Below are positions 1-8,805 of a DNA stretch of 64,000 nucleotides, piece after piece; the first letter of the stretch is position 1; each line of letters opens with the position of its first letter. Both the position numbers and the translations under genes were made by a program. The stretch is from positions 1 through 64,000 of the forward strand of contig NZ_CP159535.1 of the NCBI RefSeq assembly GCF_040529335.1, written 5' to 3'. This stretch comes from Streptomyces sp. HUAS MG91 (lineage in GTDB: Bacteria > Actinomycetota > Actinomycetes > Streptomycetales > Streptomycetaceae). The notes below the pieces were generated by a model. The model ran no database searches and was not told the DNA's origin. It was given only the letters and a program-made list of their open reading frames with translations.

Positions 1-307
1 AGCTCCACCTTGAAGCTCGTGAGGGTTGCGGTGCAAGAGCGTAAGGAAGCAAAAACTATGGGAACTTCGAGAGATAGCCTCCCCCCTCTGGGAGCGCGAG
101 GGGCCTCGGAGATGGCTCGTCCGTACAGCTCCTGACCTCAGGACAGCCCGAAGTTGTACCGCTCAGGCGGACCGCCCGGGATGCCGGGGCTCTTGATCGG
201 TCTCAGGGTGGTCTGACGTTCCCTGTTGAACGGTGCGTCAACTTCAGTATTCTGAGCCTTTTTTGACACTGCCTAAATGATCTCTCTTTTATGCCACAAT
301 AACTCGC
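1..307. other. No supported gene (left edge)
   Basis: I see no reading frame with a credible start, ribosome binding site or protein-like composition in this stretch. The sequence is less GC-rich than the rest near 240-310. It could be the edge of a transposon or the upstream region of the doubtful frame at 308. Confidence 0.4.
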
Positions 308-1090
308 ATGTCGAAGAAGGATGTGTGGGTTCGAATCGGCAGCAGGACCTTCGCTGCCAAAACTATCAAGGGAATGGACGACAGCGAACCCCGCTATCTC
401 CAAGTCAGGGTGACTGGAGAGCGGGAGCCTTTGAAAGTCCGTGGCCGTATTCCATACCGGGCTGAGGGATTGACCGACGAGGAGCGGCGGCGTTACTCCG
501 ATTCCGTGCTGCCTGTGGTTGTCGCGCAAGGGCTCCTCGACGCGATCGCGGCCTGTACGGCGGACGGCGGGCATTGGCTGCTCAGCTTTGAGGACAACTC
601 TGCTTGTACAGAGGCGAGTTGGGTGCGTAGCGAGTTGGGCAAGAGCGGGTTGCCGCCACAGCGGCGTGCGTATGCAGGGCCTTCGGTTACCGCGAACACG
701 ACGGCGTCGGACTCTGTGCCCGGGGGCGCGGACGGATCGGAGACGATGCCGGCGGGCGATCGTGCGCTGCTTGCCCTGGGGTACGGACGAGACAGTCATC
801 GCCGGCGGAGTCTGGATGAGCGGGAGCGGCAGCGGATGCTCGCCCAAGTTCCTGCGCACTGGCGCGTCCCCGGTAGGTCGTCCGCGGCACCCGGGATGGC
901 GGGCAGTGGCAGTGACGTGGAGTACGAGGAGGACGTCGCGGCGAGTGATGAGCAGCGTTGCGGGGCCAGGCACGGAGGTCTTGGGCGGATCTGCGAACTT
1001 CGCGAGAACCATGTGGGGTTGCACCGTGGGCACAGCCCTGCCGGCGTCTTCGCGTGTTGGGAAGGCGACGCCGATGTCTATGACGACTGA
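308..1090 (+). CDS. Doubtful hypothetical protein, possibly frameshifted
   Basis: A 260-codon frame whose first 115 or so residues look like a real soluble protein, with charged and hydrophobic residues alternating (start MSKKDVWVRIG, later ADGGHWLLSFED). After about residue 120 the composition becomes Arg/Gly/Ser-rich and unnatural, as if the true frame had shifted. No clear ribosome binding site precedes the ATG, and I do not recognise the family. It sits at the edge of a transposition module on the opposite strand. It may be a cargo gene remnant or no gene at all. Confidence 0.25.
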   Translation: MSKKDVWVRIGSRTFAAKTIKGMDDSEPRYLQVRVTGEREPLKVRGRIPYRAEGLTDEERRRYSDSVLPVVVAQGLLDAIAACTADGGHWLLSFEDNSACTEASWVRSELGKSGLPPQRRAYAGPSVTANTTASDSVPGGADGSETMPAGDRALLALGYGRDSHRRRSLDERERQRMLAQVPAHWRVPGRSSAAPGMAGSGSDVEYEEDVAASDEQRCGARHGGLGRICELRENHVGLHRGHSPAGVFACWEGDADVYDD

Positions 1091-1128
1091 GGGCTGGGCG
1101 ATGCTCGCGCGTGGTTGGGCGGCGGCGG

Positions 1129-1899
1129 TCAGTGCGGTGAGGTGAGCTTGCTGAAGACCCAGCGAAGGACTTCTTGGTCGACGCGGGTGCGGCCGGTGCG
1201 TTTGAGGGCGGTGTGGGTGAGGGTGGTTAGGCGGGCCCAGTTGCGGAAGTTGCCGTGTGCGGCGCGGCTGTCGGCGTAGGTGATGTGGTCGGGGTCGGCG
1301 TCGGCCCAGATGGGGTGGTAGAGCGGGATCGTCTGGAGGATCTCGTTGGGGGTGAGGCGGGTGAAGCGCTGCCAGATGAAGATCCGGGAGGAGAGCATCG
1401 GTTCTCGGGTCAGTGTCTGGTGGCAGCCTTCGTCGCCGACGAAGATGGCGGCGAGCTGGGTGTAGGGGTCGTCCCAGAGGTAGCGGACGTATTCCAGCTG
1501 GTCGCTTTGGAGCCACTGGGCTTCGTCCAGGACGAGGGTGCGCGGGTGGGTGGCGAGTGCGGTTTTGAGGAGGTGGTCGAACTCGCTGGCATAGCGCGGG
1601 GGCGGGCCTGGTAAGTCGAGTGCGGTGTGGAGTTCGTGGCGCACGGCGCGGGTGGTGGCGCGGGCGTGGAAGGTGATGCGGCGGATGTCCTCGGTGGGTT
1701 CGAGGGCGCGCAGGCAGCTGGTGACGGCCATGGTCTTGCCGAAGCCGGCGCCGCCGTGGACGCACATCATCGCGCGGGCCTCGATGGTGTCGGTGAGGTT
1801 TTCCCGGGCGGTGAGTAGCGCTTGGGTACTGACGAGGCGGGCGTCGGGCAGGGGGGTGTAGTGGTCGGTAGGTGCGGGTGGCAGGTGGCCGCCGGTCAT
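1129..1899 (-). CDS. TniB/TnsC-like transposition ATPase (AAA)
   Basis: A 256-residue AAA-type ATPase of the kind that partners DDE transposases (TniB/IstB/TnsC class) and selects or activates target DNA. It has a Walker A motif (GGAGFGKT, near residue 49) and a Walker B motif (TLVLDEAQ, near 120). A conserved Asn-rich turn (HGNFRNW) near 218 resembles the sensor region of these proteins. The start overlaps the stop of the upstream transposase by 4 bp (ATGA), so the two are translationally coupled. The gene contains a TTA leucine codon in the stretch ALDLPG (about 1611-1613), rare in Streptomyces and dependent on a UAA-anticodon tRNA. The gene itself looks intact; its transposase partner does not. 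Confidence 0.8.
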   Translation of the reverse strand: MTGGHLPPAPTDHYTPLPDARLVSTQALLTARENLTDTIEARAMMCVHGGAGFGKTMAVTSCLRALEPTEDIRRITFHARATTRAVRHELHTALDLPGPPPRYASEFDHLLKTALATHPRTLVLDEAQWLQSDQLEYVRYLWDDPYTQLAAIFVGDEGCHQTLTREPMLSSRIFIWQRFTRLTPNEILQTIPLYHPIWADADPDHITYADSRAAHGNFRNWARLTTLTHTALKRTGRTRVDQEVLRWVFSKLTSPH

Positions 1900-3645
1900 G
1901 GGGAGTCCTCGGTTGGGTCTGATGGTCGGGTGCGGGCCTTGAGGGCGTCGGGGATGGCCCAGTCGGCTGGTGGCGCGGCGGGTGGGATGAGGTCGGGCAG
2001 CGCCAGGTCGGCCAGATCGGTGTACTGGTGCTGGTGCTGGTCGAGTTCACGGGCGGCTGCCGCGGCGGTCGTGGCGTCCAGACGGCGCGGTGGGACCGGT
2101 TCGGTGGCGGGAGCGAAGCGGGTGTGGCGCAGTTGCTCGGCGGCTTTCGCCTCGTCGCGCAGGTGCCGGGCGCGCTGGGTGCGGGTGCGGCGCAGCGTGG
2201 CGAGCTGCTCGTCGCTGGCCTGGTCGGCGAGGTGGGCGGTGTCGAGGTGGTGGCCGTGGGGTGTGCAGAGTTCGATCTCGTGGGTGTGGTGGGGCATGAA
2301 GCGCACCGTGACTTTGAGGCCGGTTTGTCCGGTCATCCAGTCGGCGATGTAGTCGCGGCTGCGGAAGCGGACGCCGTGGCTGGTGATGGTGCGGGTGCGG
2401 CCGTCGTCCTCGAGCGTGAACGACCATATGTCCGCCGGGGGTACGTCGTGGAGCGGGGTCGGGTCGGCCTGCCAGGCTTCGAGCGGGGTGGTGCCGTGCA
2501 GTTCGGCCGGCTGGTGTTCGGTGTTCCACCAGTGGGCCCAGGCGAGCAGGTGCCCGGTGAACGCCTCGAAGGACAGGGGTGGGGCCGTCTGGGGGCGGCG
2601 GTCGGGGCGGCGCTGCGGCTTCTTGGGGGTGTGGCCGGGCAGGGCGGCGAACAGCATGCGGGTGACGCAGTGGTTGAGGTTCTCGATGCTGCCTTTCAGG
2701 TGGGGGCTGTAGGGCGGCAGGACGGTGATGTCCGTGTCCAAGGCGGTCAGCGCGGTGGTGACGGTGCGGGAGAGGAAGTCGCGGCCGCGGTCGAAGTGCA
2801 CCTGCTCGGGCAGGCCCCCGACGGGGCCGTAGGGGTGGTTGCGCAGGACGGCGGAGCGCAGTGCGGCCAGGACCGAGGCACGGGGTGGCGTGCCTGGGGT
2901 GACGGCGAGGCCGGTGATGGCTTTGGTCGCGCAGTCGATGAACCACGTGACGTATGGGGGGGGGACGAGGTCGCCGTCCGTGTCGACGCGGAGCGGGGCC
3001 TGGACGTGATCGGCCTCCCAGACGTCGTTGCGCCAGGTGCGGGGGGCGTTTGGCGAACACATCGTGGGCGCGCGCTGCTTCGGGGCCGTGGCGGTAGCCG
3101 GCCCGCTCCCCCGCCGTCAGGTCGCGGCGCACCGCGCGCAGGAACGTCGGCAGTGACGGCACGGTCTGGAGTAGCGGCACTGCTGCGGGCGGGGCGCCGC
3201 CTGGAACGGGTATGACAGGACGCGAGCCGGATTCGATGCTCGATGTCGGGGTGTCGTTCTCTTCGAGCGGCTCGGTAGCGGCGGCCCGGGCGCGGGCGAC
3301 CAGTTCGCGGTGGACCGCGGAGGCGTTGCCGTGCCAGTACGCGAGCAGCACCCGGATCTCGGGGGTGATCTCGAACCGTTCGACACGGCGGGCTCCCGGG
3401 CGGGCGGCTGTCTCGGGTGTGGTGGTGGCGTCGGCGAGCCAGCGCCACACGGTGCGCTCGGATACGTTCAGGCACTGGGCGGTGGTGTGGACGTGGGCGC
3501 GGGTGAGCCGGCGTGCGGTGCGCAGGGCGAGCAGACGGCGCAGCGGCGGCGCCCGCAGTGCCGTCAACGTCACGGGATCCAGCACGGGCTCGGATCGGGG
3601 TGGCGCCAGCGTCGGGGCGTCGTCGTCCGGAGTGGTCGCGGTCAT
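1896..3645 (-). pseudogene. DDE transposase (Mu/Tn7-like), frameshifted
   Basis: Two reading frames together make one transposase. The N-terminal part starts at the ATG at 3645 (MTATTPDDDAP) and carries a helix-turn-helix (NVSERTVWRWLAD). The C-terminal part holds the integrase core with its acidic triad: Asp in VWEADHVQ, Asp in VHFDRGRDF and Glu in KGSIENLNH. A Mu-type beta-barrel and a long basic tail follow. The frames meet at about 3040-3050, where a run of six G lies; one inserted or missing base there explains the break. This may be a real inactivating mutation or a sequencing error. Its stop overlaps the ATPase start, and its start overlaps the upstream ATPase fragment by 4 bp. Confidence 0.75.
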
Positions 3646-4135
3646 GAGGGGTGTCCTTCGGCCCGCGGGGTGGAATCGGTCAGAGGCTGACGGGACCAAG
3701 GCGGGAACAAGCGCGCCTGCAAGGCACGGTCCGCCACTGCCCCGGGGGCACGGGCCAGGGCCGCATACGCGTGGGAGGTGGTCTTCGCCCAGGTACGGAA
3801 GTTCCCCCTGGCGTGGGTGGTGTTGGTGTGCAGCAGATCGGTGTCCGTCGCCGCGTCCCACAGTGGGTGGAACAGGCGCAACACCGCGGGTACCTGGCCG
3901 GTGTCCAGGCGGGGCACCTGCTGCCAGGTCAAAACCCGGGAGGCCAGCGCGGAAGCACGCGCAAGGGTGCGCTCGGCGCCCGCACCGCACAGCACGAGAG
4001 AGGCCTGCGTCGTGGGCGCATCCGCGAGGAGGCGCAGGTAGTCCAGTTCCGGCGCGGCGATGCGCTGTACGTCATCGGTGACCAGCACGCCCGGGCCTGA
4101 AAGGCCTCAAGTAGCGCGCGGTCGGCCACCAGCGC
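3642..4135 (-). pseudogene. Second TniB-like ATPase, truncated
   Basis: A 148-codon frame begins inside a Walker B-like motif (VTDDVQRI) and continues with the same C-terminal architecture as the ATPase at 1129-1899, including a matching HARGNFRTW turn. The Walker A half is absent. A neighbouring frame supplies another 15 or so upstream residues (VADRALLEAFQ), so a frameshift lies near 4090. Further upstream the sequence changes to an unrelated phosphatase gene on the other strand, so this is a broken paralogue or an element end. Its stop overlaps the transposase start by 4 bp, showing the original operon order ATPase-transposase-ATPase. Confidence 0.65.
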
Positions 4136-4160
4136 GCGGTGCACCGGGCGCTTGACGAAC

Positions 4161-4814
4161 TGGCCGGCCGCCTGGCTCAACCGGGTCCTGCGCCGCGCCG
4201 GCTGCCTCGGGGTCCACACCCGGGACGGCATGGAATACCTCGACCCGACGGCCTAGCGCGCGTTCGCGGTCGCCGACCACCAGTTCGCCCACGCCTACGT
4301 ACGGCGGCCCGAGGACATCGCCGGGGTGCGTCGGGCGCTCGACGGCGTCGCAGGCGTCGCCCGGCTGCTGGGCGAGGCGGGCAAGAAGGAACACGCTCTG
4401 GACCACCCGCGCTCCGGTGAGCTGGTGGCGCTCGCCGAGCCGGACTCCTGGTTCACCTACGACTACTGGCTCGATGACGCCCGCGCCCCGGACTTCGCCC
4501 GGCTCGTGGACATCCATCGCACGCCCGGCTACGACCCCGCCGAACTGTTCCTCGACCCCCACGACCCCTACGTCAAGGTGCGGGCGGCGGGCGCGGTGGC
4601 CCGCAAGAAGCTGGGCATGCGCTACCGGATGGCGGTCGTCCCGCTGGACCCGGCCCCGGTGCGCGGCAGCCACGGCAGGCTGCCCGAGTGTCCCGAGGAC
4701 GGCCCGGTGCTGCTGTGCTCACGCCCCGGCGAGGTCAGGTCAGGTCAGGTCAGCGGGACCCTCGCCGCGACCGAGGTGAGACCGCTGCTGCTGCGGCTCG
4801 CCGGACTCACCTGA
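4161..4814 (+). pseudogene. Type I phosphodiesterase/alkaline phosphatase family remnant
   Basis: In one frame the stretch encodes LNRVLRRAGCL, then an in-frame TAG at 4254, then about 186 further codons (AFAVADHQFAHAYV, LVALAEPDSWFTYDYWLDD, FARLVDIHRTPGYDP). These resemble the C-terminal half of the alkaline-phosphatase/nucleotide-pyrophosphatase superfamily enzymes seen in actinomycetes. The TAG replaces what is normally a serine codon in the family. The N-terminal metal-binding half is missing because the transposon fragment abuts it. It is a dead remnant and shows that the mobile element landed in, or deleted into, a host gene. Confidence 0.55.
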
Positions 4815-4914
4815 CCCCCACCCCGCCCCCGGGTGCGCACTGCCGGTGGAAGACGGGCGGTCCGGGCGGTGTGCACCGCCCGGACCGCTCAGGACACCCG
4901 CCCGACAGCCCTGC

Positions 4915-5781
4915 TCACCGGGCAAGCCGGGCGGGCTCGCCCAGCCGGGTCAGCTTGCCCGGGTTGCGCACCACATAGATCCGCGCCACACGCCCGCCGG
5001 CCACCTCGACACTGATCGCGGTCGGCGCGCCGTCGAACTCGATACGGCCCGCCGGCGTGCCGTTGAGCCACACCGCCCGCGTCCCGTGCTCGTCGCCCAC
5101 CTGCCGCACCCGGGCGAGCACCGGTGCCACGGCGGCCGCGCCGTGGATCGGCACGAGCGCGGCGGCCACCACCCCGCCCCCATCGGTGATCATCACGACG
5201 TCGGGTGCCATGACCTCCAGCAGGTCCTGCAGCCTGCCGGTGCGCAGCGCGGCCAAAAACCGCTCCACCACCGCCTCCTGCTCCGAGCGGCTCACCCGCA
5301 CCCGGGGCCGGCGGGCCGCCACGTGCTCACGCGAGCGTTTCGCGATCTGCCGCACCGCGGCCGCCGACTTCCCGACAGCCTCGGCGATCTCCGCATACGG
5401 CAGGTCGAAGACCTCACGCAGCACGAACACGGCCCGCTCGGTGGGAGCGAGTGTCTCGAGCACCGTCAGCATCGCGATCGACACGCTCTCCGCGAGCTCG
5501 ACGTCCTCCGCCACATCGGGGCTGGTCAGCAGCGGCTCCGGGAGCCACTGCCCCACATAGTCCTCACGGCTGCGCGACAGGCTCCGCAGCCGGTTGAGGG
5601 ACTGGCGGGTGACGGCCCGCACCAGATACGCCCGCGGCTCGCGCACCAGACTGCGGTCGACGTCGGCCCAGCGCAGCCAGGTCTCCTGCAGCACGTCCTC
5701 GGCGTCGGCCGCGGAGCCGAGCATCTCGTAGGCCACGGTGAACAGCAGCGCCCGGTGGGCGACGAACGGATCATCGGTCAT
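4915..5781 (-). CDS. ECF41-group RNA polymerase sigma factor (SigJ-like)
   Basis: An extracytoplasmic-function sigma factor with region 2 near residues 5-70 (YEMLGSAADAEDVLQETWLRW), region 4 near 110-165, and a C-terminal SnoaL-like domain. Three short motifs are diagnostic of the ECF41 group: WLPEPL in the linker, DGGG in the SnoaL domain and NPGKL near the end. In this group the C-terminal domain modulates sigma activity instead of a separate anti-sigma factor. I prefer the ATG at 5781 (MTDDPF); an in-frame ATG at 5805 would add eight residues. It lies just downstream of the carboxymuconolactone-decarboxylase-family gene that is its usual partner and target. Confidence 0.85.
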   Translation of the reverse strand: MTDDPFVAHRALLFTVAYEMLGSAADAEDVLQETWLRWADVDRSLVREPRAYLVRAVTRQSLNRLRSLSRSREDYVGQWLPEPLLTSPDVAEDVELAESVSIAMLTVLETLAPTERAVFVLREVFDLPYAEIAEAVGKSAAAVRQIAKRSREHVAARRPRVRVSRSEQEAVVERFLAALRTGRLQDLLEVMAPDVVMITDGGGVVAAALVPIHGAAAVAPVLARVRQVGDEHGTRAVWLNGTPAGRIEFDGAPTAISVEVAGGRVARIYVVRNPGKLTRLGEPARLAR

Positions 5782-5809
5782 GGCGTCATGAGTCACACCG
5801 ATCATGTTG

Positions 5810-6382
5810 TCAGCCGGCGTCCGACACCTGAGGGCGCTTCACGGCCAACGGGACCTGGCACGCCTCGGAATAGCCCTGCGAGGTGATGCCGTGCGCGGTG
5901 TTCACCCGGGTCGACAGGTTCGCGAAACCGATGAACACCGTCAGCTCGACCAGACCCGCCGCACCGAGCTGCTTGAGCAGACTCGCCGACAGCTCGTCGG
6001 TGACGGTCGGCGGGGTGTTGGTCATCGCCTCGGAGTACTCCATCACCTCGCGCTCCAGCGGAGTGAACACCTCCGAATCGCGCCAGTTGGGCACCTGGCT
6101 GGCCTTGTCCAGATCGAGGTTCTGGTTCAGCGCGGCAAAATAGTTGATGTCCAGGCACCAGCTGCAGCCGACCTGCGCCGCCACCGCCATGTGCGAGAAC
6201 GTCTTCAGGCTCTCGTCGACCTGGTCCCACGCGGCCACCTTCGCCGAGAACTCCAGATTCGACGTGGCGACGGCCGGCTGGTTGAAGACGACCTCGACCG
6301 GCTCCGGCACGGAACCGAGCTGTCGGGCCAGCGCCTCGGCCATCTCGGCGGGCAGCTCGGCCTTGGGGATACGCGGGGCCAT
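5810..6382 (-). CDS. Carboxymuconolactone decarboxylase-family (AhpD-like) protein
   Basis: A 190-residue AhpD-fold protein with the redox-type CSWCLD motif around residue 88 embedded in an alpha-helical bundle sequence. ECF41 sigma factors are typically encoded beside an oxidoreductase, epimerase or carboxymuconolactone-decarboxylase-like gene (the COE class), which they transcribe. That matches the order here. The ATG at 6382 (MAPRIP) has a good AAGGAG ribosome binding site, so the longer in-frame extension to 6478 is unlikely. The substrate is not evident; redox or peroxide-related chemistry is the best guess. Confidence 0.82.
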   Translation of the reverse strand: MAPRIPKAELPAEMAEALARQLGSVPEPVEVVFNQPAVATSNLEFSAKVAAWDQVDESLKTFSHMAVAAQVGCSWCLDINYFAALNQNLDLDKASQVPNWRDSEVFTPLEREVMEYSEAMTNTPPTVTDELSASLLKQLGAAGLVELTVFIGFANLSTRVNTAHGITSQGYSEACQVPLAVKRPQVSDAG

Positions 6383-6482
6383 GGTGTTCTCCTTCTCGAA
6401 AGGCCTTGCGGCCTGGTTGTCATGAAGACACCGCCGCACGCACGAGTGTGACAACCACCCCCGTACGCCGGCGGGCATGCCT

Positions 6483-6644
6483 GCGCCGCGGCCGAACAGC
6501 TCGCTTCAGAGCGCCGGGAACTTCAACAGCTCACCCGCACTGTCGCTCTGGGTGTTGCTGGTGACGTAGATGCCGCCCCGTCTGCTAAAGGGCTGTCCCG
6601 TAAGTGGGCGGGGTGAGCAACAGTCCCAGAGCGAAGGGACTGTC
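6483..6644. mobile_element. Insertion-sequence end and gene scar
   Basis: The word GGGCTGTCCCGTAAGT near 6589 resembles the terminal inverted repeat of IS5-family elements in Streptomyces. On the minus strand just before it, a short frame ends in YVTSNTQSDSAGELLKF, which looks like the tail of an interrupted host gene. I could not find a clean matching inverted repeat on the far side of the transposase at 7203, so the element boundaries are not defined. Confidence 0.35.
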
Positions 6645-7085
6645 TCACGTGGCTGATCCCCGAAGGGCTTGTTGCCACTCGTCCATGACATCGCGGGACT
6701 CGTCCAGGGCGGGATCGCGGCTTCTGCCGGCTGCGTAGGCAGGGGACCGGTCTGCGTGGAGCGGTACATGGGCGCAGTACCAGGCCCGCTTGGCGCCTGC
6801 TTGTTCCGCGTCCGTGCCGGTCCGTAGGTAGTCGAGCAGTGCGGTCATGACTCGGCGGCGCCCGAAGGCGTAGACCGCGGGTTCGACGAACCAGCGGCAG
6901 AAGCTGGGGTCTGGGTCGTAGACGGCTGCGGTCAGCAACGGGGCGAAGAACTCCTCAGGCAGGTGGGCGCGTTCGAGCAGTGACTTGCGCGCCGCATGAG
7001 CCAGGTGCCGTGCGCGGCGGGCTTCCGGCACATCGGCCGCATCCCCGAGATCCATCAGCCGCGCCACCTCAGTGGCACATGACAA
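6645..7085 (-). CDS. Hypothetical helical protein, probably 3'-truncated
   Basis: A 146-residue soluble protein rich in Ala, Arg and Leu helices (ARHLAHAARKSLLERAHLP, WFVEPAVYAFGRRRVMTALL). The composition is natural throughout, and the pattern recalls HEAT-like scaffold proteins of unknown function in Streptomyces. The last residues (ALRGSAT) run into the insertion-sequence-like scar at 6590-6650, so the original gene was probably longer and its stop codon is supplied by foreign DNA. No enzymatic motif is visible. Confidence 0.5.
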   Translation of the reverse strand: MSCATEVARLMDLGDAADVPEARRARHLAHAARKSLLERAHLPEEFFAPLLTAAVYDPDPSFCRWFVEPAVYAFGRRRVMTALLDYLRTGTDAEQAGAKRAWYCAHVPLHADRSPAYAAGRSRDPALDESRDVMDEWQQALRGSAT

Positions 7086-7202
7086 GAAGGTGCGCGCGAC
7101 GGGGGTTGGTGTGTTCTTCGTCAGTCATGGCGGCATTTTGGACCTGCTCAGGCCGAGACGGCACGGAGGCGGTGGCTGCTTCTGACCGAGTGGAACGATC
7201 AT

Positions 7203-7869
7203 GTGGTGGCTGGTGTGATCACGGCGTCGGTGCCGTCTTGGATAGAGCCGTTCACCGGACTGACCTTGCGCTGCTTCGGCAAGCTGGTTGCCTCTGTGCG
7301 ACGCGAGCAAGCCTCGGATCAGCAGCGCGGCCGGCCCTGGAGCCTGCCGCTGGAAGACCGCGTCCTGTTGGTAACGGCATACTGGCGAACGAACTTGACG
7401 ATGCGACAGCTTGCTCTGCTGTTCGGGATCTCCAAGTCGGCCGCCGACCGGATCGTCGACCACATCAATCCGTTGCTGGCGCTCCGACAACTGCACACCA
7501 GGTCGTCATCGACGCTGACACCGGGCTGGTCGTCGTGGTCGGCCGCCCCTTGCCGGGAAACCGGCACGACGCTCGCGGCTGGGAGGAACCCGGGGCCAAG
7601 GAGGCTGTCGGGACCACGACGACCATCGCCGACGGCGGCTACCAGGGAACCGGACTCGTGATCCCGCACCGCCGCACCAAAGGCGAAGAATCCCCGGCCT
7701 GGAAAGAGGATCACAACCACTCCCACAAACGGACCGTGCCCGCATCGCGCACACCGTCGCGCGGATGAAGGGCTGGAAGATCCTCCGCGACTGCCGCCTC
7801 AAAGGCGACGGAGTACACCACGCCATGCTCGGCATCGCCCGCCTGCACAACCTCACCCTTGCCAGGTAG
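7203..7869 (+). pseudogene. IS5-family transposase, internally deleted and frameshifted
   Basis: The first 95 codons encode the helix-turn-helix half of an IS112/IS5-type transposase (RGRPWSLPLEDRVLLVTAYW, LLFGISKSAADRIVDH). The sequence then shifts frame and resumes as VVIDADTGLVVVVGRPLPGN and TTTIADGGYQGTGLVIPHR. It ends in a third frame with WKILRDCRLKGDGVHHAML and a TAG at 7869. About 30-40 residues that normally carry the first catalytic Asp (an IVDGTLVP-type motif) are missing. This copy cannot make an active transposase. It marks the right end of the transposon-rich segment. Confidence 0.75.
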
Positions 7870-8033
7870 CCGAGCACCGTACGCACCGACCCCACGCCCA
7901 GGCTGCTCCACAGATCGTTTACGGGAGACCCCTCAGCCGCGACCGCAGGATCCCAGGGCTACCGTCGAAATCCCTACGGCAGCCCCGATTACCGGGAACT
8001 CACGAAGACCCCCACCGAGGTCCCTGGTCAGGG

Positions 8034-8051
8034 AGCGACCGAAGCGACCGA
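8034..8051. repeat. Isolated copy of the 9-mer AGCGACCGA x2
   Basis: Two tandem copies of AGCGACCGA, the same motif family found beside replication module 1 (14.8-15.2 kb and 18.2-18.4 kb). It lies between the dead insertion sequence and the toxin gene. It may be an outlying binding site for the module-1 replication protein or a rearrangement scar. Confidence 0.5.
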
Positions 8052-8074
8052 GGTTCCGGACGTCGGCGTTCCGG

Positions 8075-8455
8075 TCAGGTCGTCGTGGGCCAGGAGCGCA
8101 GTAGGTCCGCGATTCGGCGGGCGCCGCAGCCGGCCGGGTCGAGCAGCAGGTCGCGCAGGGCGGCCGCGTCCTCGCGGGTGGGCTTGACGGTGATGCCGGA
8201 CGCTTCGAGGTACATGACTCCGGTGGCGGCGGCGACCGCCAGGTTCGAGTACTCCAGCCAGCGACAGCGCCCCAGGATGTGGACGAGGGTGGCGGCGCGC
8301 GCGTACGGCCCGTCGTACACGGGCTGGCCGAGCAGTTCGGCACGGTGCGCGGCGACGGCCGCGACCGGGACGCCGTAGTCGTCCGGCGCCGGGTCACCCG
8401 CCCCGGCGGCCTCGGCGACCTGCAGGATCCAGGGGACGTCGATGTGCAGTTCCAT
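8075..8455 (-). CDS. Fic/Doc-like toxin of a type II toxin-antitoxin pair
   Basis: A 126-residue protein that resembles the short Fic-family toxins annotated in Streptomyces plasmids (VPWILQVAE at the start, YDGPYARAATLVHILGR in the middle, GVMYLEASGITVKPT near the end). The classical Fic catalytic loop is degenerate: LVHILGRCRWLEYSN stands where Doc proteins have an H-x-F-x-x-x-N type loop. AMP/phosphate transfer activity is therefore uncertain. Its ATG overlaps the antitoxin stop (TAATG), the usual coupled antitoxin-toxin order. It lies directly next to the partition genes, consistent with plasmid maintenance by post-segregational killing. Confidence 0.65.
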   Translation of the reverse strand: MELHIDVPWILQVAEAAGAGDPAPDDYGVPVAAVAAHRAELLGQPVYDGPYARAATLVHILGRCRWLEYSNLAVAAATGVMYLEASGITVKPTREDAAALRDLLLDPAGCGARRIADLLRSWPTTT

Positions 8456-8697
8456 TACGCGGCGTGCGCCCCCGGCCCGCCGCGCCCGGCGGCGTTCTCG
8501 GCCTCGTCGAACAGCGCCTGGTGCTCGTCCAGGAAACCGCGGGCGGCCGCGAGGCCGCGGGCGCGCAGCCCGCTGACGTCGTCGAGCACGAGCCGCGCCA
8601 GATAGTCGCCGATGGGCAGGCCCATCTCCTTCGCGCGCGCCCTCGCGAGTTCGACGATCTCGTCGTCGACGCGGGCGCCCAGCTGTGTCTTGGCCAT
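8455..8697 (-). CDS. Antitoxin (ribbon-helix-helix-like)
   Basis: An 80-residue protein starting MAKTQLGARVDDEIVELARA, the pattern of an N-terminal ribbon-helix-helix DNA-binding fold. An acidic tail (DEHQALFDEAENAAG) probably wraps the toxin. The ATG at 8697 is preferred because a perfect inverted repeat, a likely operator, sits immediately upstream at 8707-8722; the longer in-frame start at 8745 would place that palindrome inside the gene. Antitoxin-toxin order and one-base overlap support autoregulated co-expression. Confidence 0.68.
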   Translation of the reverse strand: MAKTQLGARVDDEIVELARARAKEMGLPIGDYLARLVLDDVSGLRARGLAAARGFLDEHQALFDEAENAAGRGGPGAHAA

Positions 8698-8706
8698 ACC
8701 CACCAC

Positions 8707-8722
8707 GGTAACAGGTGTTACC
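8707..8722. promoter_or_regulatory. Putative autoregulatory operator of the toxin-antitoxin operon
   Basis: GGTAACA-GG-TGTTACC is an inverted repeat with two perfect 7-bp arms, ending 9 bp upstream of the antitoxin ATG. Antitoxins of this fold usually repress their own promoter through such sites. Binding is inferred from position only. Confidence 0.6.
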
Positions 8723-8805
8723 AGGGGCGAGCGGGCCTGGGACACGAGGAAGGGGCGACGCCGGTACGGACCGTCGTCACCCCTCCCCCATGCCCGTCCG
8801 GCGCG

